Positions 33,557 through 42,067 of a stretch of DNA of 64,000 bases are shown here, one piece after another. The DNA comes from an uncultured Oscillospiraceae bacterium. GTDB taxonomy: Bacteria; Bacillota; Clostridia; Oscillospirales; Oscillospiraceae. A program made the position numbers and the translations under genes. The notes under the pieces were generated by a model. That model saw nothing but the letters and a program-made list of their open reading frames with translations, did not search any database and was not told the origin of the DNA. The stretch covers positions 16,163 through 80,162 of the forward strand of contig CAKUJA010000001.1 of NCBI GenBank assembly GCA_934661135.1, written 5' to 3'. Position 1 is the first letter of the stretch; each line of letters opens with the position of its first letter.

Positions 33557-35677
33557 TTAATGAACTGTATTCTCGGTCAATATTGTTTCATATTTTGTCT
33601 CGCTCGAGAAATAAGCATCCATAATCGGAATACAAACATTGGCAAGATTGCCGCCCTGTGCGCCTTTTTCAACATAGACCGCAATTGCGATCTCCGGATC
33701 GTCCGCCGGGGCGTAGAGCACGAACGACGCGTTGTCCGACCCGCTGACCGAGCCGTCTGCCGTCACGCCCTGCCACTGTGCCGTGCCGGTCTTACAGGCA
33801 ACTTCAATCGGGTAGTTCGCCAGATAGTTCTTCGCAGTGCCCACGGTTGCGGTCATCCGCATTCCCTTGTCGATGCAGTCGAGCGCTTCGTCGGAGATGT
33901 CGAGCGTGCTGGCGACCTCCGGCTCATGCGCTTTAATGAGCTCCTGATAGTCCCACGACACAATGCGCGACAGGAACGTCGCCTTGTAGCGCGTCCCCTT
34001 GTTGGCAAGCGCCTGCACATAGCTGGCCAGCTGCATCGGCGTGAAGCGGTTCAAGCTCTGGCCGATAACGGCCTGCAAGACGTCCGCGCCATACCAGCCG
34101 GACTCGTCGCCGGCATAGCTGGCCTTTTTCGTCTCGGCGTTCGCGCGCTGGCCGACGTACTCAAACAGCTCGATGCCCGTGTGCTCGCCAAGGCCGAGCG
34201 CCTTGGCCACGACGTCAAACGGGTTCAGGCCGGTCTCGCTGTAATAGGCGTTGTAGGTCAGCCGTCCCGCTTCATAGAAGTAGTAGTTGCACGACTCCGC
34301 AAGCGCCTGCTGCATATTGATCGTGCCGTGCGTCGCGTTCGAGCTTGTCCACACGTAGCACTTTGGCGTGAAGTTTTCCTTCGCATAGTACATATAGACG
34401 CCTTCGTCCGTGATCTCATAATATTCGCCCATGTGACCCATGTCGATCGCTGCGATGGCCGTGACCATTTTGTAGATCGAGCCGGGGGCGTATTCTGCGA
34501 GCAGCGCCCGGTCGTAGAGCGGCTTATAGGGATCCTCGCTTAGCTCCTTAAAATCGCGGTTGTAGGTGGAAAGATCATAGGTCGGGTAGCTTGCGCAGGC
34601 GAGCACCTCGCCGGTCTTGACCGCCTGCACCACAACGGCGCCGCCTTCAGCGTCCTTGCCCTCGCTGTGCGCGCCGACGCCGTTCTCGCGGAGGTTCAAA
34701 ATCAGCTTTTCCAGCGCATCCTCGGCCACGGCCTGCAAAGAAATATCGAGCGTTGTCTCCACGTTTGCGCCCGGCTGCGGGATACTGGTGTAGTATTCGT
34801 CGAGCTTTTCGCCGGTGGAGGAAACAGTGGTGTATTTTGTGCCGCTTGTGCCGTGCAGATATTCCTCAAAGGCCAACTCGATGCCCTCTTTGCCGACCTC
34901 GGCGTTCATGGCATACCCCTTTTCCTGATAGTCCGGCCACTCGGAGGCGGTGATCGCGCCGACGGAGCCGAGCAGATGCGCCGCGTATTTTGTGTTGTAG
35001 ACGCGCACGGTGCTCGATTCCACGATCACGCCCGGCACGCTCAGCTCCATCACGGCCGCAAGATCCTCTGCAGCCACGTCGGTCGCCAGCGTGTAGTTCT
35101 CAAGACCCACGCCGGAGACGCTTCGCAGCTCCAGCTCATAGCGCACGGAGATGACCTTATAGGCCTGCTCCTGCGTCCACTCGTCGGGGATTTTGTAGTC
35201 CTCGCGCAGCTTTTTCATCAGCGTGGACGCCGACGTGTCGAGGTCATAGTCCCGGCTGCGCAGAAACGCGCGGAAATAGTCCTGCCAGGTGGAGGACAGC
35301 TCGTCCATCTGATAGCTGTACGGCCGCTCTATCGTCACCGGGAAATGACTCTCATATGCGATGCCGAGCTGGTCGCAAAGCTCCAGCACGCGCAGCAGAT
35401 TTTCGTTCGGCGCGTCGGAGTTGAACAGCACGAAGTTGATGATGACGAGGTTATAGCTCGCCCGGTTTGAGACGAGCACGTTGCCGTTCCGGTCGAGAAT
35501 GTTGCCGCGAGACGCTTCGAGCGTCGTGCGGTAGGTCATCGAGTCGGCGTCCGCGGCCACAAGATCTTCCTCCGAGACGGCCGCCTGTAATTTATAAAGC
35601 CGCAGCACGAACACCGACATCATCGCCACGATGAAGCAGATGAACACGATCATGCGGAAACGGGTTCTTCGTTGCAT
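33557..35677 (-). CDS. mrdA: Penicillin-binding protein 2 (elongasome transpeptidase)
   Basis: 706-residue class B PBP that cross-links peptidoglycan during side-wall growth. One N-terminal membrane anchor (about 8-28), a dimerisation domain with [12 protein letters not shown], then the transpeptidase: Ser400-x-x-Lys403 (APGSIYKM), Ser462-Cys-Asn464 and Lys629-Thr-Gly631 (CKTGTAQ). It begins 1 bp after mreD ends, in a maf-mreC-mreD-PBP2 operon, which supports the elongation role over a division role. Confidence 0.92.
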   Translation of the reverse strand: MQRRTRFRMIVFICFIVAMMSVFVLRLYKLQAAVSEEDLVAADADSMTYRTTLEASRGNILDRNGNVLVSNRASYNLVIINFVLFNSDAPNENLLRVLELCDQLGIAYESHFPVTIERPYSYQMDELSSTWQDYFRAFLRSRDYDLDTSASTLMKKLREDYKIPDEWTQEQAYKVISVRYELELRSVSGVGLENYTLATDVAAEDLAAVMELSVPGVIVESSTVRVYNTKYAAHLLGSVGAITASEWPDYQEKGYAMNAEVGKEGIELAFEEYLHGTSGTKYTTVSSTGEKLDEYYTSIPQPGANVETTLDISLQAVAEDALEKLILNLRENGVGAHSEGKDAEGGAVVVQAVKTGEVLACASYPTYDLSTYNRDFKELSEDPYKPLYDRALLAEYAPGSIYKMVTAIAAIDMGHMGEYYEITDEGVYMYYAKENFTPKCYVWTSSNATHGTINMQQALAESCNYYFYEAGRLTYNAYYSETGLNPFDVVAKALGLGEHTGIELFEYVGQRANAETKKASYAGDESGWYGADVLQAVIGQSLNRFTPMQLASYVQALANKGTRYKATFLSRIVSWDYQELIKAHEPEVASTLDISDEALDCIDKGMRMTATVGTAKNYLANYPIEVACKTGTAQWQGVTADGSVSGSDNASFVLYAPADDPEIAIAVYVEKGAQGGNLANVCIPIMDAYFSSETKYETILTENTVH

Positions 35678-36178
35678 TTATGACCCTGCCTTTCTGATTG
35701 ACCATGCGGCGAGATATATCGGCGGCACGGTGAGCAGCGAAAGGCCAACCTGCCGCAGCACGGACAGAATTCCGGCCGCAATTGTGACGTGCCCTAAAAA
35801 GCACTGCATCAGAAACAGGACGAGCTGACAAAACAGCAGTGCGTCAAAGCTCATAATCAGCGCGGAAACAAAATTTCTTCGCAAATATCGGTCGCAGACG
35901 TAGCCAATCACCGCGCCGCAAAGCGTCAACAGCACGATATGCACCGCGCCGCCCGCCGCACCGGTCAGACACCAGACCAGACCGGAAAGCAGGCCGAAGA
36001 TCGCGCCGGGCTCACCGCCCACGTGCATGGCGATGCACGCCGCCGCAACCGGAATCAGGCTCAGCTTCACCCCGGCGAACCGCGCCTGCCCAAACGTCAC
36101 GGTCTGAAAGACCATGACGAACAGAAACAGCACGCTGTATAGAACCCACATCAGGGCATTTTTGTATGTTTGTCTCAA
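35678..36178 (-). CDS. mreD: MreD, rod-shape membrane protein
   Basis: 166 residues, nearly all hydrophobic with about five membrane helices; the GLLSGLVWCLTGAAGG region fits MreD. Part of the elongasome with MreC and PBP2. No ATG gives a sensible start; the TTG at 36178 has AAGGAG 8 nt upstream and starts MRQTYKNALMW, so it is chosen. A perfect 23-bp stem-loop lies 42 bp before this start, and 500 bp of repeat DNA separates it from mreC. Confidence 0.82.
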   Translation of the reverse strand: MRQTYKNALMWVLYSVLFLFVMVFQTVTFGQARFAGVKLSLIPVAAACIAMHVGGEPGAIFGLLSGLVWCLTGAAGGAVHIVLLTLCGAVIGYVCDRYLRRNFVSALIMSFDALLFCQLVLFLMQCFLGHVTIAAGILSVLRQVGLSLLTVPPIYLAAWSIRKAGS

Positions 36179-36219
36179 AGGGATGCTCCTTTTGCCTATG
36201 AATACGGTATAGTTTGTTT

Positions 36220-36270
36220 TTGAAACCATTCTTTTCTTTCTCCTGCTGAGAAAGAAAAGAATGGTTTCAA
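36220..36270. repeat. Perfect 23-bp hairpin ahead of mreD
   Basis: TTGAAACCATTCTTTTCTTT continues to CTC, then loop CTGCT and the full complement. No T-run follows on the minus strand, so it is not a classic terminator. Its inner CATTCTTTTCTTTCTC arm is shared with the R3 hairpins. Confidence 0.75.
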
Positions 36271-36470
36271 TCTGCCAAGAAAAGAAAGAGGGCACAGTGC
36301 CAACCGCAGTCCAAAAATTTTCTCAGAAACTTTTAGCCTTCAGCCGTCCGTAGCACCAGTCCCTACCACCCGAAAGGTCTCTGCGCTCTGCGCATCGCCT
36401 TTCGGAGAGATTGCACTGCAAAATCGCACAGTAGTTGCCTGCCCGCCATCATCAAGATAGCGTGCGGCGC

Positions 36471-36655
36471 GTAGTCGGATTACGTAAGGTGATTTGGGGC
36501 GGGCAAACAAGGCCAATTCAATGAGCTGTCACATGATGGCGGCAAGGTTTACACTTCCGGTTTTGAAAGGCGTCTCTTTCCTTTTCTTCACCGGGCGCGG
36601 CGATTCTTTTCTTTCTCAAAGAAGAGAAAGAAAAGAATGGGGGCGCAAAAACGAA
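36471..36655 (+). repeat. R3a: ~185-bp repeat between mreC and mreD
   Basis: Contains the conserved block GGCGGGCAAACAAG, CCAATTCAATGAG, ACATGATGGCGGCA, then CTTCACCGGGCGCGGCG and a 15-bp perfect hairpin (ATTCTTTTCTTTCTC) ending GGGGGCGCAAA. The same blocks in the same order occur inverted at the window's right end. The stretch 36271-36470 beside it holds further GC hairpins (CCGAAAGG/CCTTTCGG) and no gene. Confidence 0.8.
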
Positions 36656-36680
36656 TCTTCTCGTTTCTCCTAGAAAAGCA

Positions 36681-37637
36681 TTATTGTGACCCGGCGGCAT
36701 CCTGCGCCGCAGCATCCGCGTTTGCTTCCGCGTCTGTATCCGCAGCTGCATCTGCATTCTCCCCGCCGTCAACCACAACGGTCTCCGCCGTCTTTTCCGG
36801 GACGGCATAGCCGTAGTTCGTGATGATAAAGACCTGTTCAAGCCGGCTGAGGTCACACGACGGATCGAGTGTTGCGTACTTGGCAACGCCGGTTTCATCC
36901 AGACTGGCATTTGTGATATAGCCGAGCAGCAGTCCGCGCGGATAGAGCGTGGAGCCGGTCGTGACGACCTGATCCTGGTTCTTGATGACCGCATCGGTCA
37001 GCAGATAGTTCATACGCAGGATGCTGCTGCCGTCCGGCAAAAACGTGCCCTGCACCACGCCGTTGTAGCCGGAGGACGCAATCGATGCGCTGATTTCCAG
37101 CGACGAGTCCATGATCGTCGTAACGGTTGCCCAGTTCAGGCCGACCGACGTAATCAGGCCGACGACCTGTCCGTTCTCGGTGATGGCGCACATACCGGGT
37201 TCCAGACCGTAGTTTGTGCCTTTGCCGATGGTAAATTCACTCTTATAGTCAGAGGAATTCCACGAAGTGATGTAGGAGGACACATAGCTGTAATCCTCGT
37301 GGCTCTCGCTCAGCTGCAAAAGCGCCTTGTATCGCTCGTTTTCGCGCTGCAGCTCCTCCACGGTGCGGATGTCCTCCTCCATGGAGAGCACCTTGCTTTG
37401 CAGCGCCGCATTATCCGATTCCAGCTTCGCGTACTGGAACAGGTAGTTGTAGTATTTTTCAAACTGCCGGTCGATCGCGGCCATGCCCGCGCGCACCGGC
37501 GAGAGAACAGAGCCGACCGCATTTTCAAACAGACTTGTGCCGCTTGACAGGCCGAGCACAATCGCCGCGAGAATTGCAACCACAAGCGCCGCAATCAGGA
37601 TGGTTTTCATGCGGCTTGACCAGAAATTTTTCTTCAA
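36681..37637 (-). CDS. mreC: MreC, rod-shape-determining protein
   Basis: 318 residues: a membrane helix near 12-32, a coiled coil (about 60-100, with LESDNAALQSKVLSMEEDI), then the beta-rich extracellular MreC domain (GKGTNYGLEPGMCAITENGQVVGLI) and an Ala/Asp-rich tail of about 30 residues (GGENADAAADTDAEANADAA). The TTG at 37637 follows GGAGGAGG and shares a TTGA overlap with the maf stop; later ATG codons would cut the basic N-terminus. Works with PBP2 and MreD; mreB is absent here. Confidence 0.87.
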   Translation of the reverse strand: MKKNFWSSRMKTILIAALVVAILAAIVLGLSSGTSLFENAVGSVLSPVRAGMAAIDRQFEKYYNYLFQYAKLESDNAALQSKVLSMEEDIRTVEELQRENERYKALLQLSESHEDYSYVSSYITSWNSSDYKSEFTIGKGTNYGLEPGMCAITENGQVVGLITSVGLNWATVTTIMDSSLEISASIASSGYNGVVQGTFLPDGSSILRMNYLLTDAVIKNQDQVVTTGSTLYPRGLLLGYITNASLDETGVAKYATLDPSCDLSRLEQVFIITNYGYAVPEKTAETVVVDGGENADAAADTDAEANADAAAQDAAGSQ

Positions 37638-38224
37638 TCTGCCGCAGCCTCCTCCCGCAGAATGTGTACGCCGCAACCCCGGAGCAGATGCTCCAGCGGG
37701 CAGAGCGGCAGACCCATCACCGAAAAGTAATCGCCCTCCAAATGGTCGATGAAAATCGCGCCGTAGCCCTGAATGCCGTAGGAGCCGGCCTTGTCCATCG
37801 GCTCGCCGGTTGCGATGTAGGCCGCAATCTCGGCGTCCGTCATCGGGCGGAAGTGTACGCGGGTTTTTACAACCTGCTGCCGGAGCCGTCCCTCGTGCCA
37901 GACGCTCAGACCGGTCATTACCTCATGCCCGCGGCCGGAGAGCAGCCGCAGCATCCGCTGTGCGTCCGCTTTGTCCTTCGGCTTGCCGAGCACGGCGCCG
38001 TCTACCACGACGATCGTATCCGCTGCGACGATCACATCGTCCGCGTCCGCTGTTTTGGCGATTTCAGCGGCTTTTAACCCGCTCACCCGCGCAACCTCCT
38101 GCTCCGGCGGGAGGGCGGGATTCATCGTTTCGTCGATGTCGGCGGTATGAATCGTAAATTCCAACCCCAGCAGGCGCATCAATTCCTGGCGCCGGGGCGA
38201 TTTGGAAGCTAAAATGATTGCCAT
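37634..38224 (-). CDS. maf: Maf-family nucleotide pyrophosphatase
   Basis: 196 residues hydrolysing non-canonical or modified NTPs. Starts with the signature ILASKSPRRQELM, followed by VIVAADTIVVVDGAVLGKPKDKADA and the ending region GSYGIQGYGAIFIDHLEGDYFSVMGLPL. Linked with shape genes as in many bacteria; the stop overlaps the TTG start of mreC. Preceded by 97 bp without recognisable features. Confidence 0.93.
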   Translation of the reverse strand: MAIILASKSPRRQELMRLLGLEFTIHTADIDETMNPALPPEQEVARVSGLKAAEIAKTADADDVIVAADTIVVVDGAVLGKPKDKADAQRMLRLLSGRGHEVMTGLSVWHEGRLRQQVVKTRVHFRPMTDAEIAAYIATGEPMDKAGSYGIQGYGAIFIDHLEGDYFSVMGLPLCPLEHLLRGCGVHILREEAAAD

Positions 38225-38321
38225 TGTGATCTCCTTATGAAATCAGAACTCCTGTGTGCTGTGTAAGCACGTTCCCTCAAGGCTGCAACGCGGAATTTGA
38301 AAAATGCGGCGCTGCCGCCCC

Positions 38322-40409
38322 CTATTCCACACCGCGCTGATAAAGTCCGCGCGTGTAGCTGCCGGGGTCAAAGGTGCCGCCGCGCTGCCAGTCGGAGAGC
38401 ACCTTGTCCACTTCGCCCGCGTTTTCCGTTGTGAAGCTCAGCCGCAGCGCCCAGAGACCAAGTCCGCGGAACGCGGCCAGCTTGTCGAGCAGATAGAGCT
38501 TTTTGCCGTTGAGCAGAACGTTGCGGCAGGTGCCGCCGTCTTTTACGATCGGGAATTCCTCGCCCATCCGGTCGACGAGCTTCGTCGGCGCGGTGTCGCA
38601 GGCGCAGGTGCCGGTGCGACCGCGGATCACGCAGTTTTCCATCAGCATCAGCGGCAGCCGCCCATAGACGAGCACCTCGCTCGGCACGGCCTTCGAGATG
38701 TCGCGGATCTGCGGCAGCGTCAGCTCAAACGAGAGAAGCTGCGAGTCGACGCCCTGCGCGCGGAGATACTGCATCGAGCGGGAATTGTAGATATTCAGGC
38801 CGAAGTCGCCGCGCACGGCGAATCCGGCGGCCTTTGCAATTTTAATCTGTCCGAGGTTGCCAACAAGAAGCTGCCGCACGCCGAGACCGTAGACCTCGCG
38901 GAGCTGCGCGGCAAGCTGTCGATCCTCACCGGACCAGACGACGCGCGGCAAAACCGCGGCAAGCTGCGTCTCTACGCCGAGCTGCCCCGGCAGCTCCGGG
39001 TGCTGTAAAAGCTCATGCAGCGGCACATAGAGCACACTCGGCCGCGAGGTCAGCAGCCGCGGCGTAATTTGCGCAGCCGAGCGCACACTGACGGTGAGCT
39101 GCGGCTCGCCGGTCATGCCGTCGTAGGGGGCAAGCGCGTTATAGGCATACAGCCGCGCCGGTTTCACGCGTCCGCGCTTGGCCGTCAGCTCGGCAAGCAC
39201 CTCGCGCCGCATGGCGTTGATGGCTGCCGCCGGGAGCTGCACGTCGCCGCCGATGGCAACCTTGACCGATGCGCAGCGATACGGCGTCCCGCCGGTTTTG
39301 GCCAGCCGGCTCTCGAGATCCTCGCGCGTCAGCGCGTGGTAGACCGCCTTCTCCGGCTCCGGTCCCATGGCCTTGCAGACGTTGCCGCGGTCATCCTCCA
39401 CGGCGAGCTGCGCCGGCCGGCCGGCCTGCAGCATCGCGTAGAAGTGTACCGGCACAAGCTGTGCCTCGCCGTTTTCATAGGTCGCGCGGGCGGCGGCAAA
39501 CAGCTCCTTCGCATCCTCGCCCTCCTGCCGCGTGCCAAACATTTCGGGGCCGGTCTGCCCGAGGTAATATCCCTGTGTGAAACCCTGCCGCGAGAATACG
39601 CGCTCCAGCGTCTCAAGATCCTGCTGCGTCACGCGCTTGCCGTTCAGCGCCGCGCGGTACGCCTTCGTCACCACCGCGACATACTCCGGCCGCTTCATGC
39701 GCCCTTCGATTTTGATGGACGCTACGCCCATCCGCTCGAGGTCGCGCAGATATTCAATCAGACAGTTATCCTTCAGGCTCAGCGGATAGCGGTTCTGGTC
39801 GAACCGGCCGTAGCCGTAGGGCAGGCGGCACGGCTGTGCGCACTGCCCGCGGTTGCCTGACCGCCGGCCGATCACGCCCGACAGATAGCACTGCCCGGAG
39901 TAGCACATACAGAGCGCTCCGTGGACGAATACTTCAATTTCAATCGGACTTCTGCGGCAGATGGCCGCAAGCTCCTCCCGCGGCAGCTCCCGCGAGAGCA
40001 CCACGCGCGAGCATCCAAGCTCCGCCGCTGCAATCACGCCCTCGAGCGAGTGAATCGACATCTGCGTCGACGCGTGCACGGCGACGTCCGGTGCAATCTC
40101 CCGGCAGAGCTGCACCATGCCGAGATCCTGCACAATAAACGCGTCTACGCCCAGCGTTGCCGCCAGCCGGATCACGTCCGCCGCGCGCGCCAGCTCCCGG
40201 TCGGCCACCAGCGTGTTCAGCGTCAGATGCACGGCAACGCCGCGCACATGGCAGTATACAATGGCCTCCTGCAATTCGTCGGCAGAGAAATTCTTCGCGT
40301 TCATGCGCGCGTTGAATGCGTCATATCCGAGGTAGACTGCATTGGCTCCGTTCTGTACAGCGGCGCGCAGCGCCTCCATCGAGCCGGCGGGGGAGAGCAA
40401 TTCAAGCAT
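38322..40409 (-). CDS. Peptidase U32-family protein (RlhA-like)
   Basis: 695 residues. N-terminal U32 domain with LELLSPAGSMEALRAAVQNGANAVYLG, HASTQMSIH, and the Cys motif SGQCYLSGVIGRRSGNRG-QCAQPCR, then a DUF3656-type middle and a C-terminal region with further cysteines (CVIRGRTGTCACD). Proteins of this layout include RlhA, which hydroxylates C2501 of 23S rRNA; protease activity is not supported by the motifs. The ATG at 40409 follows AAAAGGA. A single gene, about 100 bp from maf. Confidence 0.87.
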   Translation of the reverse strand: MLELLSPAGSMEALRAAVQNGANAVYLGYDAFNARMNAKNFSADELQEAIVYCHVRGVAVHLTLNTLVADRELARAADVIRLAATLGVDAFIVQDLGMVQLCREIAPDVAVHASTQMSIHSLEGVIAAAELGCSRVVLSRELPREELAAICRRSPIEIEVFVHGALCMCYSGQCYLSGVIGRRSGNRGQCAQPCRLPYGYGRFDQNRYPLSLKDNCLIEYLRDLERMGVASIKIEGRMKRPEYVAVVTKAYRAALNGKRVTQQDLETLERVFSRQGFTQGYYLGQTGPEMFGTRQEGEDAKELFAAARATYENGEAQLVPVHFYAMLQAGRPAQLAVEDDRGNVCKAMGPEPEKAVYHALTREDLESRLAKTGGTPYRCASVKVAIGGDVQLPAAAINAMRREVLAELTAKRGRVKPARLYAYNALAPYDGMTGEPQLTVSVRSAAQITPRLLTSRPSVLYVPLHELLQHPELPGQLGVETQLAAVLPRVVWSGEDRQLAAQLREVYGLGVRQLLVGNLGQIKIAKAAGFAVRGDFGLNIYNSRSMQYLRAQGVDSQLLSFELTLPQIRDISKAVPSEVLVYGRLPLMLMENCVIRGRTGTCACDTAPTKLVDRMGEEFPIVKDGGTCRNVLLNGKKLYLLDKLAAFRGLGLWALRLSFTTENAGEVDKVLSDWQRGGTFDPGSYTRGLYQRGVE

Positions 40410-40553
40410 ATCTCTGATTCCTTTTCCGTATCGTGAAGCCGTCCTGACAGGACGGCGTAAAAATCCGCATATCATTATAGCATAAAATCCGGCGGCAGAA
40501 AAGCCTTGTCCCGCGTTTTTTGTAAACTTTTTGTATCTTTTCACAGCGCAAAC

Positions 40554-40582
40554 AGGGAGCCGCCCGCATCGGGCGGCTCCCT
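40554..40582 (-). terminator. Hairpin after the 44-residue Cys-tail gene
   Basis: AGGGAGCCGCCCG and CGGGCGGCTCCCT form a 13-bp stem with a 3-nt loop; the minus-strand tail GTTTGCGC is only weakly T-rich. Confidence 0.6.
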
Positions 40583-40598
40583 GTTCCATGTAGGCGCT

Positions 40599-40733
40599 TC
40601 AGCAGCCGCAGCCGCCGTCACAGCCGCAGCCATTACCGTTGCCGTTCCAGAACAGAATGAGAATCAGGATAATGACCCACCACCAATTGCTGCCGAACGC
40701 ACAGAATCCGGATGAGTTATTGTTGCAAGACAT
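40599..40733 (-). CDS. Tiny membrane protein with Cys/Gly tail
   Basis: 44 residues: short polar head (MSCNNNSSGFCAFGSN), one membrane helix (WWWVIILILILFW) and a tail NGNGNGCGCDGGCGC. AGGAGG lies 9 nt ahead of the ATG and a hairpin follows, so it is a plausible real gene. It resembles in build the small YjcZ-type spore/membrane peptides of Firmicutes, but the Cys-rich tail is not typical of those. Function unknown. Confidence 0.75.
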   Translation of the reverse strand: MSCNNNSSGFCAFGSNWWWVIILILILFWNGNGNGCGCDGGCGC

Positions 40734-40811
40734 AACGAAACCTCCTGAAATATAACGTAGCGTTTCTTCGCTCGCTCATTCCATGGTATGCCGCGGCCGC
40801 GAAATGGTGAC

Positions 40812-41627
40812 TCATGCGTTCAGCGCGTCAAATAACTCGTCGAGCGTACCGAAGCGGTATCCCATGTCCTCCCACTTGCCGAGCAGCTCGTCGAGAATCT
40901 CCGCGTTTGTGGCGGACGTCGAGTGCAGCAGCACGATCGCGCCCGGGTGGATGCGCGGCAGCAGCTTTGCGTAGGCCTGCTCCGGTGTCGGCTGGTCGTC
41001 GCGGTACCAGTCGACGTAGGCAAGGCTCCAAAATACCGTCTTATAGCCGAGCTGTTTCGCCATTTTCAGGTTTTCCTCGCTATAAACGCCCTGCGGCGGG
41101 CGGTAGTAGTGCGGCAGCTCCTCGCCGGTGATCTCGCGGTAGCGGTCGGAGACGCTTTGCAGCTCTTGCGTAAAGGTCTGTAAGTCCGCAATCTGTGACA
41201 TATCATAGTGGTGCCAGGTGTGGTTGCCGACGATGTGCCCATCCTCGGCCATGCGCTTGACCAGCTCCGGACTGGTCTCCAGATAGTTGCCGACGACAAA
41301 AAACGCCGCGCGGACGTTGTGCTGCTTCAGTACATCCAGAATTTGTTCCGTATATCCGGCCTCATACCCGGCGTCAAACGTCAGATAGAGCACCTTTTCC
41401 TCCGTATCTCCGACATAAACTGCGTCATATTGCCGCAGCGCGCCGATCGTTGCGTTGCCGACCGGCGGCTGACCCTCCGTGCGGAAACTTAGTCCCCACG
41501 AGCCGGTCGGGATGGCCGATGCGGCGAACATCAGCGGCAGGATCGCACAGAAGGCGCACACCGCGCCGAGCGCAAGCAGCAGCCGCGCGTTTTCCCGACA
41601 GAATGATCGGATCGTTCCTTTTTTCAT
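40812..41627 (-). CDS. Polysaccharide deacetylase, PdaA-like
   Basis: 271 residues: an N-terminal membrane anchor (about 16-37), then a NodB domain with YLTFDAGYEAGYT (catalytic Asp85), the metal ligands His136 and His140 (GNHTWHHYDM), YYRPPQGVYS and a late HSTSATNAEIL. The FDAGYE/HTWHHYDM pattern is that of PdaA, which makes muramic lactam in spore cortex, rather than of chitin deacetylases. It is monocistronic. The ATG at 41627 with GGTGGGGGT upstream is preferred. The sporulation role is inferred from family. Confidence 0.87.
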   Translation of the reverse strand: MKKGTIRSFCRENARLLLALGAVCAFCAILPLMFAASAIPTGSWGLSFRTEGQPPVGNATIGALRQYDAVYVGDTEEKVLYLTFDAGYEAGYTEQILDVLKQHNVRAAFFVVGNYLETSPELVKRMAEDGHIVGNHTWHHYDMSQIADLQTFTQELQSVSDRYREITGEELPHYYRPPQGVYSEENLKMAKQLGYKTVFWSLAYVDWYRDDQPTPEQAYAKLLPRIHPGAIVLLHSTSATNAEILDELLGKWEDMGYRFGTLDELFDALNA

Positions 41628-41716
41628 ACGCAGCACCCCCACCAAAGCCTATGCGCCTGGGGTGCGCGCCATGCACGTGCGCTGCTGTCAAAACGGAAGG
41701 CTGGCAAAAGGAAAGG

Positions 41717-41741
41717 CGGGTCGATGCAGCGCATCGACCCG
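41717..41741. repeat. Perfect hairpin beside R1c
   Basis: CGGGTCGATG-CAGCG-CATCGACCCG, three bases from the end of R1c. It parallels the hairpins next to R1a and R1b. Confidence 0.65.
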
Positions 41742-41744
41742 TGA

Positions 41745-41907
41745 GAGACTGTCAAAAAACGATGAAATGCAGTTTCGCGACAGAGCCGCAGGGGAAGCGT
41801 GAAGGGGGCAAAGAGCCACCTTCGCGTTCAATTAAGCAGCCTTTCAAACTTAAAAAGGTTGAAAGGCTGGACAGGCAGCGGGGCGAAAAGGCTTTTTCGA
41901 CACGCTG
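41745..41907 (-). repeat. R1c: structured repeat, inverted copy
   Basis: Third copy of R1. On the minus strand its main stem reads AGCCTTTCAACCTT/AAGTTTGAAAGGCT: the T-A pair of R1a becomes C-G on both arms, with one mismatch elsewhere. It ends 10 bp before the FeoB-associated gene's stop. Confidence 0.85.
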
Positions 41908-41917
41908 AGACGGGATG

Positions 41918-42058
41918 TCAGTGTTTACAGTGGGGGCATTTTCCGCCGCTGCATCCAGTACAGGCTCCGCTTCCGCAGGAACAGCCGCCCTGCTTTGCCT
42001 TGCGAAGCGCGTACCCAATCCATGCGGCAAGCGCCAGAACAATCAGAAGTCCAAGCAT
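41918..42058 (-). CDS. FeoB-associated Cys-rich membrane protein
   Basis: 46 residues: one N-terminal membrane helix (MLGLLIVLALAAWIGYAL), a basic patch and the Cys-rich tail GGCSCGSGACTGCSGGKCPH. This matches the FeoB_associated family, encoded right after feoB in many clostridia; it may play the role of FeoC or deliver iron at the membrane. It lies 9 bp downstream of feoB in the feoAB operon. Confidence 0.88.
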   Translation of the reverse strand: MLGLLIVLALAAWIGYALRKAKQGGCSCGSGACTGCSGGKCPHCKH

Positions 42059-42067
42059 GGCAGAGCC

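Noticed and set aside
41646..41744. A sigma-G promoter for the PdaA-like gene (GCATG then GCATAGGCT).
   Set aside because: The -35-like part fits but the -10 does not match CATnnTA; too weak to list.
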